The position numbers and the translations under genes are program-made. A stretch of DNA of 64,000 nucleotides from RUG369 sp050949645 (lineage in GTDB: Bacteria > Planctomycetota > Planctomycetia > Pirellulales > Thermoguttaceae), in the NCBI GenBank assembly GCA_050949645.1, contig JBMNGC010000001.1, forward strand, positions 1,116,001 to 1,180,000, in the 5' to 3' direction. Positions 18,166 through 27,767 of the stretch are shown one piece after another. How positions within the stretch are numbered: the first letter of the stretch is position 1; each line of letters opens with the position of its first letter. Below the pieces are notes generated by a model, which saw only the letters and a list, made by a program, of their open reading frames with translations, had not been told where the DNA came from and searched no databases.

Positions 18166-18686
18166 TTTGTTTCCTAACAAGACTAATATCAATCCGGCAA
18201 AGTTCCAAAGAACCGCCGCTGTCACCATAAACAGCTTGACGCCGAGCGCATCCCTCGCTTTTTCTGCGAAAGCTCGACGTCCATATTTACGCTTCACGGG
18301 GAAGCGACAACCGTTTTATTTTACCAAAAAAAGTTCGGGCGTCGATACTTTACAATCTTGTCTACATTTAAGAAGAAATTTCTAATCAATATGGGCTCAA
18401 AATGTGTTCACCTCGTCGGCGTGAGAATGGTTGAACGCCATAATAACAAGACTAATGACTTAGGCGTATTTTCGATTAACTTATAAAAAATGAAGTTACA
18501 TTCTCTTTGCAAAATACAGACGCATTTTCATGCATCTCTCTTGATTTTCGAAACGTCGCGTGGAAAATTCAGCAGCAAGGCTGATTTACGCCGGATATAT
18601 AAAACGTTGTCGTAGAAATGAGATCCATTCGACGCGTATAGTACTTGGAACCTCATTAGTCTGACAGTTCAAACTTGGAGAGAAGA
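18166..18686. other. 521-base AT-rich divergent intergenic region
   Basis: It separates the aminotransferase (minus) and the GH51 gene (plus). I see no supported gene. The 44 extra codons in the aminotransferase frame fall here and are probably not translated. A weak pair TTGATT (18541) / AAAATT (18564) and a TATATA at 18595-18600 are the only promoter-like strings, neither convincing. Confidence 0.5.
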
Positions 18687-21206
18687 ATGCAATTAAAATC
18701 TCGCTTGAAGTCTTTTTTCACGACGCCTTCATGCTTCCTTGCGATCGCTCTTGCCTTAGGGATGAGTAGTACCGCGCCGACCTTTGCAGAGGAACAGTCT
18801 CCCGTCGTTATCAACGCGACGATCGAGTCGCAACAAGTTGTCCAAAAAATCGACGAAAGAATCTACTCCCATTTTCTTGAGCACATATATAACTCCTGCA
18901 ACGGAGGTCTTTGGGGCGAGTTAGTCTGGAACCGTTCCCTTGAGGCGGGCAAGGACGCCGGCTGGTCCTTCGAAGACGGAGTCCTTAAGCAGAATACAAA
19001 TGCGACCGATTGTCGTTATCTCCTCGGCGCTAATCTCCAAGACGACGCGCCTTGGACTGACTACGACGTCAGAGTCATTGCCAAAAAAATTTCCGGAAAC
19101 GAAGGCTTTCTCGTATTATTCCGAGCCGCGTCCGACATGTCGAGCTACTACTGGCTCAATCTTGGCGGCTGGAATAACCAATTCGTTGCGATTGAAAAAG
19201 AAACCCCGACCTCGAATGGTCGTCATGTGGTCGGCGGCCAGAAAGAAATTTCTGGAATCGAAGACGGCGAAATTTGTGATATCCGTCTTCGGGTCGTCGG
19301 GCCGAATATTAAGGTATATCTTAATCAAGAATTGATCCACGAAATTGTTGATTTGGACGACGACGCACCCAAATCAGGTTGCGTTGGAGTCGGGACTTGG
19401 GCGACCAAAGCTGAGTTTGACAACGTTCAGGTTCACGATTTAGATGGAAAAAAACTCTATGAAATGACGGAGGAAGAGCAGCTCGATACTGAAGCTCCCG
19501 TCGACGTCCGATACTGGCAAGTTAAAGGCTCGGCGGAGTCTCGCCGTGGGGACGCGCTCAACAGCTCGCGATACCTGCGTTTTACCGGTTCAGGCGATCT
19601 TTCGCAAAAAGACTTCGTATTCGACACGAACGAAACATACGACTACTCTTTTTGGACCCGAGGCAGCGGCGAAGTTGCCTTCTCCTATAACGTTGGAGAC
19701 GCCGACGTCGGTATCAACACGATTCAAGTTAGCTCTGACGATTGGATAAAAACGACCGGCGCCTTCGCCGTTTCTAATTCCAGCGACGCCGCCGCGATAC
19801 GTCTGACCTTTATCCCTTCTGAAAACGCGACGATCGACGTCGACCAGATTTCGATCTTTCCCCGCTCCTGGAAGGAAAATTACGACGGACTGCGTCCTGA
19901 CCTTCTTAATGCGATCAAAGAACTTCAACCGCCGATCATTCGCTGGCCAGGCGGCTGCTATGCTTCCGCATACCGCTGGAAATCTGGAATTGGTCCGCAA
20001 GATTTCCGCGTCGCCTACCCGCTCGAGCTCTGGAACGACGTCGACGTCAATTCCTTTGGGGTCGACGAGTTCATGACGCTCTGCCGACGAGTCGGCGCCG
20101 AGCCGATCATGGTGGTCAACGTCGGCACAAAACAATGGGTCGACGCGGTTGGCGATCCCGAATTGCGCTCTAACGATTGGCTTCAGGAAGCTTGCGATTG
20201 GCTCGAATACTGCAACGGTCCCGCGACCTCAAAATGGGGCGCCATTCGAGCGCAAAACGGTCATCCAGAACCATACAACGTCAAGTACTGGGAACTCGAC
20301 AACGAGGTCTCGCCAAACTCTACCCCCTCTGCGCAGTATGTTGAGATCGTCAATGAGCTCGCGTCGCGAATGAAGACCATTGATCCGAATATTACAATTA
20401 TCGCCTGCGGTTCTTTCATGGGCGACAAGATGAAGTGGGATACGGAAATCATCAAGGGCGCCGGTAAGAGCTTTGATTACCTCTCTGTTCACCGATACGA
20501 CGATCCCAATGGTTTTGCCTTCAACCCGTGGGATAACGCCAAATTTTACGCCGCTCACCGTCAGGCGATTGCTGAAAGCGACAATCCGAACATTAAACTT
20601 TTTAGCTCGGAATGGAACGCGCAATCGACAGACTGGCGCACCGGACTCCATGCCGGAGGCTATCTGAACTGCGTTGAACGCGTTGCCGACGTCGTCGCAA
20701 TTGCCGCCCCGGCGCTCTTCTTGCGCCACAAATCCGCGACGGGTTGGGACAACGCCTTTGTGAACTTCGACAATTCGAGATGGTATCCCGCTCCAAACTA
20801 CGTCGTTATGAAACTCTGGCGCGATTCCTACGCCCCTAACTTACTCGCCCTCTCCTCCAGCTCTCCCGAACTGTCGGGCGAGACGCCCGTTGTCAACGCG
20901 GTTGCGACGAAATCGGAAGACGGCAAGACGCTCTACTTCAAGTCGGTTAACTGCATGCCTGAAGGCGTCGAATACAAGTTGAACGTCGCCGACGTCGACA
21001 TAACTGACGCGACGGTTACGGCAACCTGCGTTTCACCAGAGCTCGCCGATGACGAAGAAGCCAAAGATAAATTATTCAAGCGCAATACGTTAGAGGATCC
21101 GTATTTTATCTCGCCGAAGGAAGTCCCCGCTAGTCTTGTCGATGGAACGATCTCCATTGAAGCGCCTTCTTACTCGGCTCTCGTTGTTAAGATCGAAATC
21201 AGATAA
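18687..21206 (+). CDS. secreted alpha-L-arabinofuranosidase, GH51, with inserted laminin-G-like domain
   Basis: Predicted to release arabinofuranose from arabinoxylan or arabinan outside the cytoplasm. 839 aa with a signal peptide ending near FAEE. In order: a short N-terminal piece with HFLEHIYNSCNGGLWGEL; an LG/3-keto-disaccharide-hydrolase-like beta domain (about 80-250); a carbohydrate-binding-like domain; then the catalytic barrel with RWPGGCYASAYRWKSGIGP, the acid/base Glu540 in WELDNEVSP and the nucleophile Glu642 in FSSEWNAQS; and a C-terminal beta domain. GGAGAG precedes the ATG at 18687; an in-frame TTG four codons earlier is less likely. A terminator follows, so it is transcribed apart from the next hydrolase. 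Confidence 0.92.
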   Translation: MQLKSRLKSFFTTPSCFLAIALALGMSSTAPTFAEEQSPVVINATIESQQVVQKIDERIYSHFLEHIYNSCNGGLWGELVWNRSLEAGKDAGWSFEDGVLKQNTNATDCRYLLGANLQDDAPWTDYDVRVIAKKISGNEGFLVLFRAASDMSSYYWLNLGGWNNQFVAIEKETPTSNGRHVVGGQKEISGIEDGEICDIRLRVVGPNIKVYLNQELIHEIVDLDDDAPKSGCVGVGTWATKAEFDNVQVHDLDGKKLYEMTEEEQLDTEAPVDVRYWQVKGSAESRRGDALNSSRYLRFTGSGDLSQKDFVFDTNETYDYSFWTRGSGEVAFSYNVGDADVGINTIQVSSDDWIKTTGAFAVSNSSDAAAIRLTFIPSENATIDVDQISIFPRSWKENYDGLRPDLLNAIKELQPPIIRWPGGCYASAYRWKSGIGPQDFRVAYPLELWNDVDVNSFGVDEFMTLCRRVGAEPIMVVNVGTKQWVDAVGDPELRSNDWLQEACDWLEYCNGPATSKWGAIRAQNGHPEPYNVKYWELDNEVSPNSTPSAQYVEIVNELASRMKTIDPNITIIACGSFMGDKMKWDTEIIKGAGKSFDYLSVHRYDDPNGFAFNPWDNAKFYAAHRQAIAESDNPNIKLFSSEWNAQSTDWRTGLHAGGYLNCVERVADVVAIAAPALFLRHKSATGWDNAFVNFDNSRWYPAPNYVVMKLWRDSYAPNLLALSSSSPELSGETPVVNAVATKSEDGKTLYFKSVNCMPEGVEYKLNVADVDITDATVTATCVSPELADDEEAKDKLFKRNTLEDPYFISPKEVPASLVDGTISIEAPSYSALVVKIEIR

Positions 21207-21233
21207 ATGCTGACTGTATGCGGCATTTTAACC

Positions 21234-21277
21234 AGACGCCCTTTGCTACTCCGAAAAGTCAAAGGGCGTCTTCTTTT
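21234..21277 (+). terminator. intrinsic terminator after GH51 gene
   Basis: A perfect 12-bp stem AGACGCCCTTTG (21234-21245) / CAAAGGGCGTCT (21260-21271) is followed by TCTTTTC. Confidence 0.9.
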
Positions 21278-21310
21278 CACTTGCCCTGCTTAACTATTTC
21301 AAAGGGTCCG

Positions 21311-21339
21311 TTGATTTTCTGATTTTAACACGGTAAAAT
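21311..21339 (+). promoter_or_regulatory. putative sigma-70 type promoter of the GH106-like operon
   Basis: TTGATT (21311-21316), a 17-bp spacer, then TAAAAT (21334-21339). The implied start is near 21346, about 71 nt before the ATG at 21417. It lies right after the GH51 terminator, consistent with a new transcription unit. Confidence 0.6.
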
Positions 21340-21416
21340 CGACCTTGGGTTCATGTTTCTCAGCGATACAGTGCAGAGAACACGTCGTTTCCACAGGCTT
21401 AGGGATAGGGACTATT

Positions 21417-24400
21417 ATGGCTACATCACGCAAAAAACACAGAATCTTCGTTCAATTCCTGGCGCTTCTTGCTACGCCGTTCCTCACCGTCGTCTTCGCC
21501 TTGAACGCCAACGGAGCCGAGTCTAACGCTCCGCTGGACGTCGCATCGAAAGAATCGTCTTCTTATCTTCCAACAAACTCCAAACTTAATGCTGCCGAAG
21601 ATACGCCGCTCGAGACGATCAAGGAAAATTTCGCTGCGCCTGGCGTCGACTTTGCGACCAGTCCTCTCTGGGTTTGGAATGATCTCCTTACGGAGAACCA
21701 GATTCGCTCGACGCTCGCCGACCTCAACTCTCAGCGGGTTAATCAGGCTTTTGTGCATCCGCGTCCAGGTCTCGCAACTCCTTATCTCTCTGACGACTGG
21801 TTTAAGCTCTGGGACGCCACGCTTGACGAAGCGCAAAAACGTGGAATGAAGATCTGGATCTATGATGAAAACTCCTACCCGTCCGGCTTTGCCGGCGGAT
21901 ACGTTCCTGACCGTATGCCTGAATCGCGAGGTTCTGGACTCGACGTCCTTTTTGTCGACAACCTCGTCGACGAAAATGATCAGTGGATTGCTGGAAACTC
22001 AGTTCTTTACGTTGTCGAAGTGAAATCCGACCAGACTTCCGTCGATAGAACGGCGGAAGTTCTCGAAGCCAAGGCTGCGGGTGAACCTATTCCCGCGTTG
22101 TCTGAACAGGACTCGCGCTGGATCATTGCGAGAAAACAGCTCGCAGGAACCTCGCAATGGTTTGGAGGCAAAACCTACGTCAATCTGCTGACGCCAGGCG
22201 TTTTAAAAGAATTCCTCTGCGTCACTCACGAGGCATATCGCGCACACTTCGGCGATCTGTTTGGCAACATAATACCGGGGTCCTTTACGGACGAACCTCA
22301 GGTCGCTCCGGCGGGCATGTTTTCATGGACTGACGATTTCGCCGATGAATTCAAAAAACGACGCGGTTACGACCTAATTCCTGAGCTTGGCTCGCTGATA
22401 GGCGCGGTCGGAGAATGGAAAAAAGTTCGTTATGATTATTACCAAACCGTCTTAGAGTTACTGATTGATCGCTGGCACACACCTTACGCTGAATACTGTG
22501 AAAACGTCGGACTGGAGTATACCGGTCACGACTGGGAACACGAATGGCCTAACGCGCATGGGGTGCCCGACAATATGGCCGCCGCCTTTTGGCGCCAACG
22601 GCCTGCGGTCGATCTCCTGATGAATACTTTTTCGCGAGGAACTCATTCGCAGTTCGGTAACGTTCGTTCCGTACGCGAACTGAGTTCGATCGTTCATCAG
22701 GCGGGTCGAAGTCGATCCCTTTCAGAAAATTACGGCGCCGGAGGGTACGATATCCGCTTCGCCGACCTCAAACGATTAGGAGACTGGTCTTACGCGCTCG
22801 GGGTTAACACGACTAACGAGCATCTCTCCTATATTTCGATCCGAGGAGCGCGAAAACACGACCATCCGCAGACGTTCTCCTATCATTCCCCCTGGTTCGA
22901 ACAATATTCCAAACTTGAAGATTATTGGACGCGTCTATCCTACATCCTGTCGCGTGGAAGTCTGACCAAGGAACGTTTCCTTCTGATCGAACCTACCTCG
23001 ACGGTTTGGCTCTATCAGACTCCTTGTAATGGCGAGGAAGCGAAGAAGGATCAAGTTGCCGCAGCGTTTACCAGACTGGTCAACACGCTGGAAGAAGAGC
23101 AGATTGATTACGATATCGGATGCGAAGACGTCATCAAACGAGTTGGAAACGTTCGAGGCAAAGAATTTCATGTCGGCGCGGCGCATTACAGGACGGTCGT
23201 TCTTCCGCCGGGACTTGAAAATTTAGACGAGTCAACGGTCTTACGCCTCGCCGAGTTTGCGTTAAATGGGGGCGAAATCGTTTCGCTTGACGCTAACTTC
23301 TCCCTCGTCGGCGGTCGTGCGTTCGAAGCGCTCGACGAATCCCAGGCGCCGATTAAAAGATCGGTTGAAATCGTTCAGAAAGCTCTTTCCTCTCCTTCTT
23401 TAGACGATCTGATTAACGAATCGAGGAAAATGCAGCCCGTTGCTGTTCTTCCCTCCTCCAACGCGGAAAATATTTTTCACCAACTGCGTGAGACGGAGGA
23501 CGCGCTCATTCTCTTTATCTGCAATATTGACATGGATGAAAAAGCGACCGGACGTTTGGCGTTGAACGGCGCTTGGCAAAATGCAAAAATTGAAAATTTC
23601 GACGCTGAATCTGGAGAAGTTCAGACGTATAACGAAACGTCCTTTACCCTTGGACCTTGCGAATCAGCGACTTTCGTTCTTTCAAAGGTTGATGGCAAAC
23701 TACAGAACAAAGACCAGAAAACTGATCCTCCAACTCTGACCTCGCAGGCGCTTCTTGATATGGGCGCCCTGACTTCGATCGAAGCGCTTGACGACAACGT
23801 ACTCGTCCTGGATTACATGACGCTCAAGCTCGGGGAAGAAGAAATCGCAGACGATTACTTCTACCGCGTTAATAATTGGTTCTGGAATAAAAAGGGTTAC
23901 CCTAAATCACCTTGGGACAATGGCGTCCAGTTTAAGGACGAGCTAATAACCAAGAAGTTTGACGACGAATCTGGATTTGAACTGACGTACAAATTTAATA
24001 AGTCCGAAGACGAGATCGACGATCTTCGCTTCGTCGTGGAAAATCCTGACCTGTACGACGAAATCTTCTGCAATGGGCAGAAGATTGAACGCATTCCAGA
24101 CGCTTGGAAGTTCGATCGTGGCTTCGGAGTTTTTGATATTGCCCAGGCGGCTCGTGCTGGCGCCAATGAAATCAAGCTCATTGCGGAAAAATCGACGATC
24201 TTTTGCGAATTCATGCCCGCCTGGGTTATCGGCTCCTTTTCCCTCGAACCGGAAGTTCAGAGCTTCACGATCGTAAAGGAACGCGAGCTTTCCGTGAGTA
24301 AAATCTCCGGCGACGATCCGCGCCTGTTAAAGGCGTCCCCCGCTCTAGAAGGCGTCAGCTGGCTTACTTCTGGCGTTGGATTCTCGGGTCAAGACGATCG

Positions 24401-25310
24401 CAATCCCTTTGTCACTTTTGAATTTACTAAAGACGCTTCGATTGACGCCGTCGCTATTTGGAACTACTGCGAAACAAACCTCTCGAAGCGCGGCGTCAAG
24501 GAGTTTGCATTGTCGGTCTTTGACAAGTCAGGACAAGAGGTCGCCATAACGGACGTCGTCCCCGCCGCGTACCAGCTGGAGGAAGGCGACGGAAGTTGTC
24601 AGACGATTGCGTTCCCTAAACCTATTGAGATAAAGGCGGGATGCAAGATTGTCTTTACGATCACGTCGAACTGGAATGGAATTGCTTATCCCCTTCCCGA
24701 TGACTTTGTCGGAACGACGGCGCCTAACAATGATTCGGCGTTTGTCGGACTTGCCGAGGTCCTCTTCCTTTCGAAAAACGCCGACGGCAAGTTGTCAAAA
24801 CTCGAGCTAGCTCCCAAGGTTGCAACGTCTAGCGAACTCCTTTTCCGTTCGCATAATCGACGCGCGCAATTTATGATCGACGGCTCCGGACTATTCGCTG
24901 AAGAAAACGGCTGGGCAGCGCAAGGACGTCCCTTCGACGCCGGTAAAGTCGATTACAACTTCTCGGTCCCGTTTGCGGAACTTCCGCAGGACTCTCCTGT
25001 GAAGTTTGAGCTTTCTCACTGGAATGGCGCGGTTGCGGCTATTCTCGTCGATGGCGAACAAATTGGCGCGATCGGTTGGAAGGGAGACTCAGTCGATCTT
25101 TCTGATTCAATCGCCAGCGCCGCCGCCCAAAACGTAGAGGCCCTCGCCTTAACTGTTCGCGTATATGGAACGCCCAAAAACCTCTTCGGACCGCACCATG
25201 CCGGCAAGCTCCGAGGTTCGGCATGGCCTGGCAGCTTCCATTCCGCTCCTCAACTTCAACCTCGCGGCTCGGGATACGACGTGATCGAATACGGACTGTT
25301 TGCCGAATAA
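21417..25310 (+). CDS. very large secreted glycoside hydrolase, GH106 (alpha-L-rhamnosidase)-like
   Basis: 1297 aa with a signal peptide (SRKKHRIFVQFLALLATPF). After about 60 residues comes the start of a barrel resembling GH106 proteins: PLWVWNDLLTENQIRSTLAD, VHPRPGLATPYLSDDWF, KIWIYDENSYPSGFAGG. The middle part has SFTDEPQV and YTGHDWEHEW, carrying acidic residues that could be catalytic. The C-terminal third is beta-rich, with F5/8-like and sandwich domains. Family assignment rests on remembered patterns, so rhamnosidase activity is a guess. The ATG at 21417 follows AGGGA; the 24 codons upstream in the same frame are unlikely. The next gene is 42 bases downstream, in operon with it. Confidence 0.75.
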   Translation: MATSRKKHRIFVQFLALLATPFLTVVFALNANGAESNAPLDVASKESSSYLPTNSKLNAAEDTPLETIKENFAAPGVDFATSPLWVWNDLLTENQIRSTLADLNSQRVNQAFVHPRPGLATPYLSDDWFKLWDATLDEAQKRGMKIWIYDENSYPSGFAGGYVPDRMPESRGSGLDVLFVDNLVDENDQWIAGNSVLYVVEVKSDQTSVDRTAEVLEAKAAGEPIPALSEQDSRWIIARKQLAGTSQWFGGKTYVNLLTPGVLKEFLCVTHEAYRAHFGDLFGNIIPGSFTDEPQVAPAGMFSWTDDFADEFKKRRGYDLIPELGSLIGAVGEWKKVRYDYYQTVLELLIDRWHTPYAEYCENVGLEYTGHDWEHEWPNAHGVPDNMAAAFWRQRPAVDLLMNTFSRGTHSQFGNVRSVRELSSIVHQAGRSRSLSENYGAGGYDIRFADLKRLGDWSYALGVNTTNEHLSYISIRGARKHDHPQTFSYHSPWFEQYSKLEDYWTRLSYILSRGSLTKERFLLIEPTSTVWLYQTPCNGEEAKKDQVAAAFTRLVNTLEEEQIDYDIGCEDVIKRVGNVRGKEFHVGAAHYRTVVLPPGLENLDESTVLRLAEFALNGGEIVSLDANFSLVGGRAFEALDESQAPIKRSVEIVQKALSSPSLDDLINESRKMQPVAVLPSSNAENIFHQLRETEDALILFICNIDMDEKATGRLALNGAWQNAKIENFDAESGEVQTYNETSFTLGPCESATFVLSKVDGKLQNKDQKTDPPTLTSQALLDMGALTSIEALDDNVLVLDYMTLKLGEEEIADDYFYRVNNWFWNKKGYPKSPWDNGVQFKDELITKKFDDESGFELTYKFNKSEDEIDDLRFVVENPDLYDEIFCNGQKIERIPDAWKFDRGFGVFDIAQAARAGANEIKLIAEKSTIFCEFMPAWVIGSFSLEPEVQSFTIVKERELSVSKISGDDPRLLKASPALEGVSWLTSGVGFSGQDDRNPFVTFEFTKDASIDAVAIWNYCETNLSKRGVKEFALSVFDKSGQEVAITDVVPAAYQLEEGDGSCQTIAFPKPIEIKAGCKIVFTITSNWNGIAYPLPDDFVGTTAPNNDSAFVGLAEVLFLSKNADGKLSKLELAPKVATSSELLFRSHNRRAQFMIDGSGLFAEENGWAAQGRPFDAGKVDYNFSVPFAELPQDSPVKFELSHWNGAVAAILVDGEQIGAIGWKGDSVDLSDSIASAAAQNVEALALTVRVYGTPKNLFGPHHAGKLRGSAWPGSFHSAPQLQPRGSGYDVIEYGLFAE

Positions 25311-25352
25311 TGGCGTGCAATTCTAATCAAGGATGAAAGGCAGGACAAAAAC

Positions 25353-26618
25353 ATGAAAAAACTCGTTGGATTGTTGTTTATCGTTCTGTCTTTGACCGTT
25401 TCCTCCGTCCTTGCTGGGAATATTACCTTCTCCGGTAAGACAGATAAAAATCCGTTAGAATACCAGCCAGGGGAGGAAATGGTCTTTACCGTTCAATGCC
25501 TCGACGACGGACAGCCTGTCGACGGGGTGAATCTAAGCTGGAAGCGTACCGGCGACGACGGTAAGACCGAATCTGGCTCGGCCGTGTCCAGCGCTTCCGA
25601 ACCTCTGACAATCAAAACGTCAATCGATATTCCGGGCTTCGTCCGCATCCAGGTTTTCCCGTGCGACGCAAAGGGAAAGATCATCGGCGGCGAGCATGAC
25701 GAACCGTGTCAATTTAACGGCGGCGCTGCGGCTCTTGTCGATCAAATTAAGGGTTATCCAGAACCAGAAGACTTCGACGCTTTCTGGGACCGTCAGAAGG
25801 AGATCCTTGCGCGAGTACCCGTCCGTGCCTGGCTCAAACCTCTTGAATCTTCTGAACCCGGCGTCGTCGGCTATGAGGTCATGGTCGATAATTCAAGTCT
25901 GACTCCCGTCTCAGGTTACCTGTTCATGCCGAAGAATGCGAAAGAAAAGTCGCTACCGGCTGAAGTGTATTACCAAGGCTACTGCGTTCTCCCGACCAGC
26001 AAGACGTTTGACAAGGGTAAAGACAGAATTTACCTCACGATCAACTGCCATGGTTTCCTCAATGATCAGGTCGAGGAATATTATGACACGATGCGGCAGA
26101 CCTTCCTTCGAAACTACGGGTTCTCCGAGGAGCAAAATAACAATCCTGACTCATGCTACTGGTGCGGTATGATGATGCGCGGACTTCGCGCGCTGCAGTA
26201 TGTTAAAACACTTCCCGAGTGGGACGGCGTTAACCTGATCACAAGCGGCGTTAGTCAGGGAGGCATGCAGTGTCTGACCATCGCCGGACTTGATCCGGAC
26301 GTAACGGAAGTTCACGCTGTTATTCCCTGGTTCTGCGACGTCTCCGGCGCAGAAAAGAACGGTCGCATCGATAGTTGGTTCATGCCACGCTGGGTCGACG
26401 GACTCGGATATTTTGATACGACCAACCACGCCAAACGCATTCGTGGAAAGGTTGAGATCTATGCGGGATTAGGCGATTACGTTTCCCCTCCGTCTGGCGT
26501 AGCGGTCCTTTACAATTCGATCAAAAGCGAAGTCAAACTCCAGTTCCGTCAGGGACGCACTCATGAATTCGAAATGCCTGACAGCGAGCTCTTCAGTCTG
26601 GAGAAACCGGCTGAATGA
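25353..26618 (+). CDS. secreted acetylxylan esterase / cephalosporin-C deacetylase family (CE7)
   Basis: Predicted to remove acetyl groups from xylo-oligosaccharides or other acetylated sugars. 421 aa: a signal peptide (1-21), an N-terminal Ig-like domain of about 100 residues, then an AXE1 alpha/beta-hydrolase domain beginning near FDAFWDRQKE. The catalytic triad can be read as Ser301 in GVSQGG, Asp375 in GLGDYVSPPSG and His404 in GRTHEF. SSLTPVSGYLFMP matches the start of the family core. AAGGCAGG precedes the ATG. It lies 42 bases after the GH106-like gene; the pairing suggests that acetylated, branched polysaccharide is the target. Confidence 0.92.
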   Translation: MKKLVGLLFIVLSLTVSSVLAGNITFSGKTDKNPLEYQPGEEMVFTVQCLDDGQPVDGVNLSWKRTGDDGKTESGSAVSSASEPLTIKTSIDIPGFVRIQVFPCDAKGKIIGGEHDEPCQFNGGAAALVDQIKGYPEPEDFDAFWDRQKEILARVPVRAWLKPLESSEPGVVGYEVMVDNSSLTPVSGYLFMPKNAKEKSLPAEVYYQGYCVLPTSKTFDKGKDRIYLTINCHGFLNDQVEEYYDTMRQTFLRNYGFSEEQNNNPDSCYWCGMMMRGLRALQYVKTLPEWDGVNLITSGVSQGGMQCLTIAGLDPDVTEVHAVIPWFCDVSGAEKNGRIDSWFMPRWVDGLGYFDTTNHAKRIRGKVEIYAGLGDYVSPPSGVAVLYNSIKSEVKLQFRQGRTHEFEMPDSELFSLEKPAE

Positions 26619-26659
26619 CTCAAGCTTAGGCTCTGAAACGCTCGTTTCCCGAAGAACTG

Positions 26660-26714
26660 GCATAGACTCCCGTCTCTCCCATAGTTCTATGCGCGGACTC
26701 TGGAATGGTTCCAG
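26660..26714 (+). repeat. paired hairpins between CE7 and TIM-barrel genes
   Basis: GCATAG (26660-26665) pairs with CTATGC (26687-26692), and CTGGAA (26700-26705) pairs with TTCCAG (26709-26714). No T-tract follows, so these may be mRNA processing or stability elements rather than terminators. Confidence 0.4.
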
Positions 26715-26776
26715 GTATGTTATTCGCGCGTTCCCCATTTTGAGATCCTTTCACTTACTCAACAGGAAAAATAATT

Positions 26777-27652
26777 ATGAAAAAAACGCTTATTCTCTTA
26801 GTCGCGCTGTTCGCAAGCGTCTCGATGGCGTTTGGTCAGGACGACCCAAGGCTCAAAGTCGGTACCAACGACGTCTTCAAAGGCCCCGTCGGGCTCCAGC
26901 TGTATAGCCTTCGGGATACTTTCTCGCAGGACGTCGAAAAGGGTTTCGAAATCGCTGAAGGTTTCGGCTTCGGTTATGTTGAGCTTGCTGGAAAATATAA
27001 TCTTACGACTGAGGAGATGGTCGCCAAACTTAAGGAACATAACCTCACTCCGATCGCCGGGCACTGGGATTACAACTTGTTTAAAAACGACCCTGAAGCC
27101 GTCGCCAAAGAAGCGAAGGAGCTTGGACTAAAATATGCCGGCGTAGCCTGGATCCCTCATGACGGCGATTTTGACGAAAACGACGTTGAAGAAGCTGCAA
27201 AGGTCTTTAATAACGCTGGAAAAGTCCTGTCGAAGTATGATCTTGGTTTCTATTACCATAATCACGGCTATGAATTTCTCCCCGCGGGCGACGGTAAGAC
27301 GATGTTCGACCTGCTCGTTGAAAAGACCGATCCGAAATACGTCTCCTTCCAGATGGACGTTCTTTGGACAGTTTTCCCGGGTCAGGACGCCGCTGAACTT
27401 CTTCGCAAGCATGCCGGTCGCTGGTCCCTCTTCCATCTGAAAGACCTCAAGAAGGGCGTCGAGGGGAATCATTCCGGCGGAACGAGCGTTGAAAACGACG
27501 TCGTTCTCGGAGCTGGGCAAGTTCCCTACATCGAAGTTCTCAAGGCGGCTCAGGAAGTCGGCGTTAAGTATTATTTCATCGAAGACGAGTCTCCACGCGT
27601 GATCGATCAGATCCCACAAAGCCTTAAATTCCTTGAATCCGTCGAATGGTAA
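26777..27652 (+). CDS. secreted sugar phosphate isomerase/epimerase-like TIM-barrel protein
   Basis: 291 aa, with a signal peptide (MKKTLILLVALFASVSMAFG) in front of an AP-endonuclease-2/xylose-isomerase-like barrel. Seen: VGLQLYSLRDTF, FGFGYVELAG, HNLTPIAGHWDY, YYHNHGYEF, FQMDVLWTVFPG, SLFHLKDL and YFIEDESP, which supply the usual Glu, Asp and His metal ligands. Exported members are common in planctomycetes and Bacteroidetes, mostly of unknown substrate; some act on keto-sugars. It is 158 bases after the CE7 gene and ends at a strong terminator, so it is probably the last gene of the sugar cluster. Confidence 0.85.
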   Translation: MKKTLILLVALFASVSMAFGQDDPRLKVGTNDVFKGPVGLQLYSLRDTFSQDVEKGFEIAEGFGFGYVELAGKYNLTTEEMVAKLKEHNLTPIAGHWDYNLFKNDPEAVAKEAKELGLKYAGVAWIPHDGDFDENDVEEAAKVFNNAGKVLSKYDLGFYYHNHGYEFLPAGDGKTMFDLLVEKTDPKYVSFQMDVLWTVFPGQDAAELLRKHAGRWSLFHLKDLKKGVEGNHSGGTSVENDVVLGAGQVPYIEVLKAAQEVGVKYYFIEDESPRVIDQIPQSLKFLESVEW

Positions 27653-27690
27653 TGCTTCAGGCGCTCTCGTCTGAAAGTCCATGAACAAGT

Positions 27691-27733
27691 AAAAGGACGA
27701 GCCGCAAGAATTTCTTGAGGTTCGTCCTTTTCT
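27691..27733 (+). terminator. intrinsic terminator of the sugar cluster
   Basis: AAAAGGACGA (27691-27700) pairs with TCGTCCTTTT (27722-27731), with a second inner stem CAAGAA/TTCTTG. It lies about 40 bases after the TIM-barrel stop. Confidence 0.88.
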
Positions 27734-27767
27734 TTACGCGCCTAGTTAAAAATGGCGTGTTGATAAG

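Noticed and set aside
17374..18177. 267-codon plus-strand frame inside the aminotransferase gene
   Set aside because: It is antisense to a clear PLP enzyme, with composition typical of a shadow frame (rich in Arg, Asp and Val).
18541..18600. Promoter elements for the GH51 gene
   Set aside because: The best -35/-10 pair has only three -10 matches; I do not assign a promoter.
27734..27767. Possible TPP riboswitch upstream of thiN
   Set aside because: The space after the preceding terminator is only about 35 bases, too short for the aptamer.
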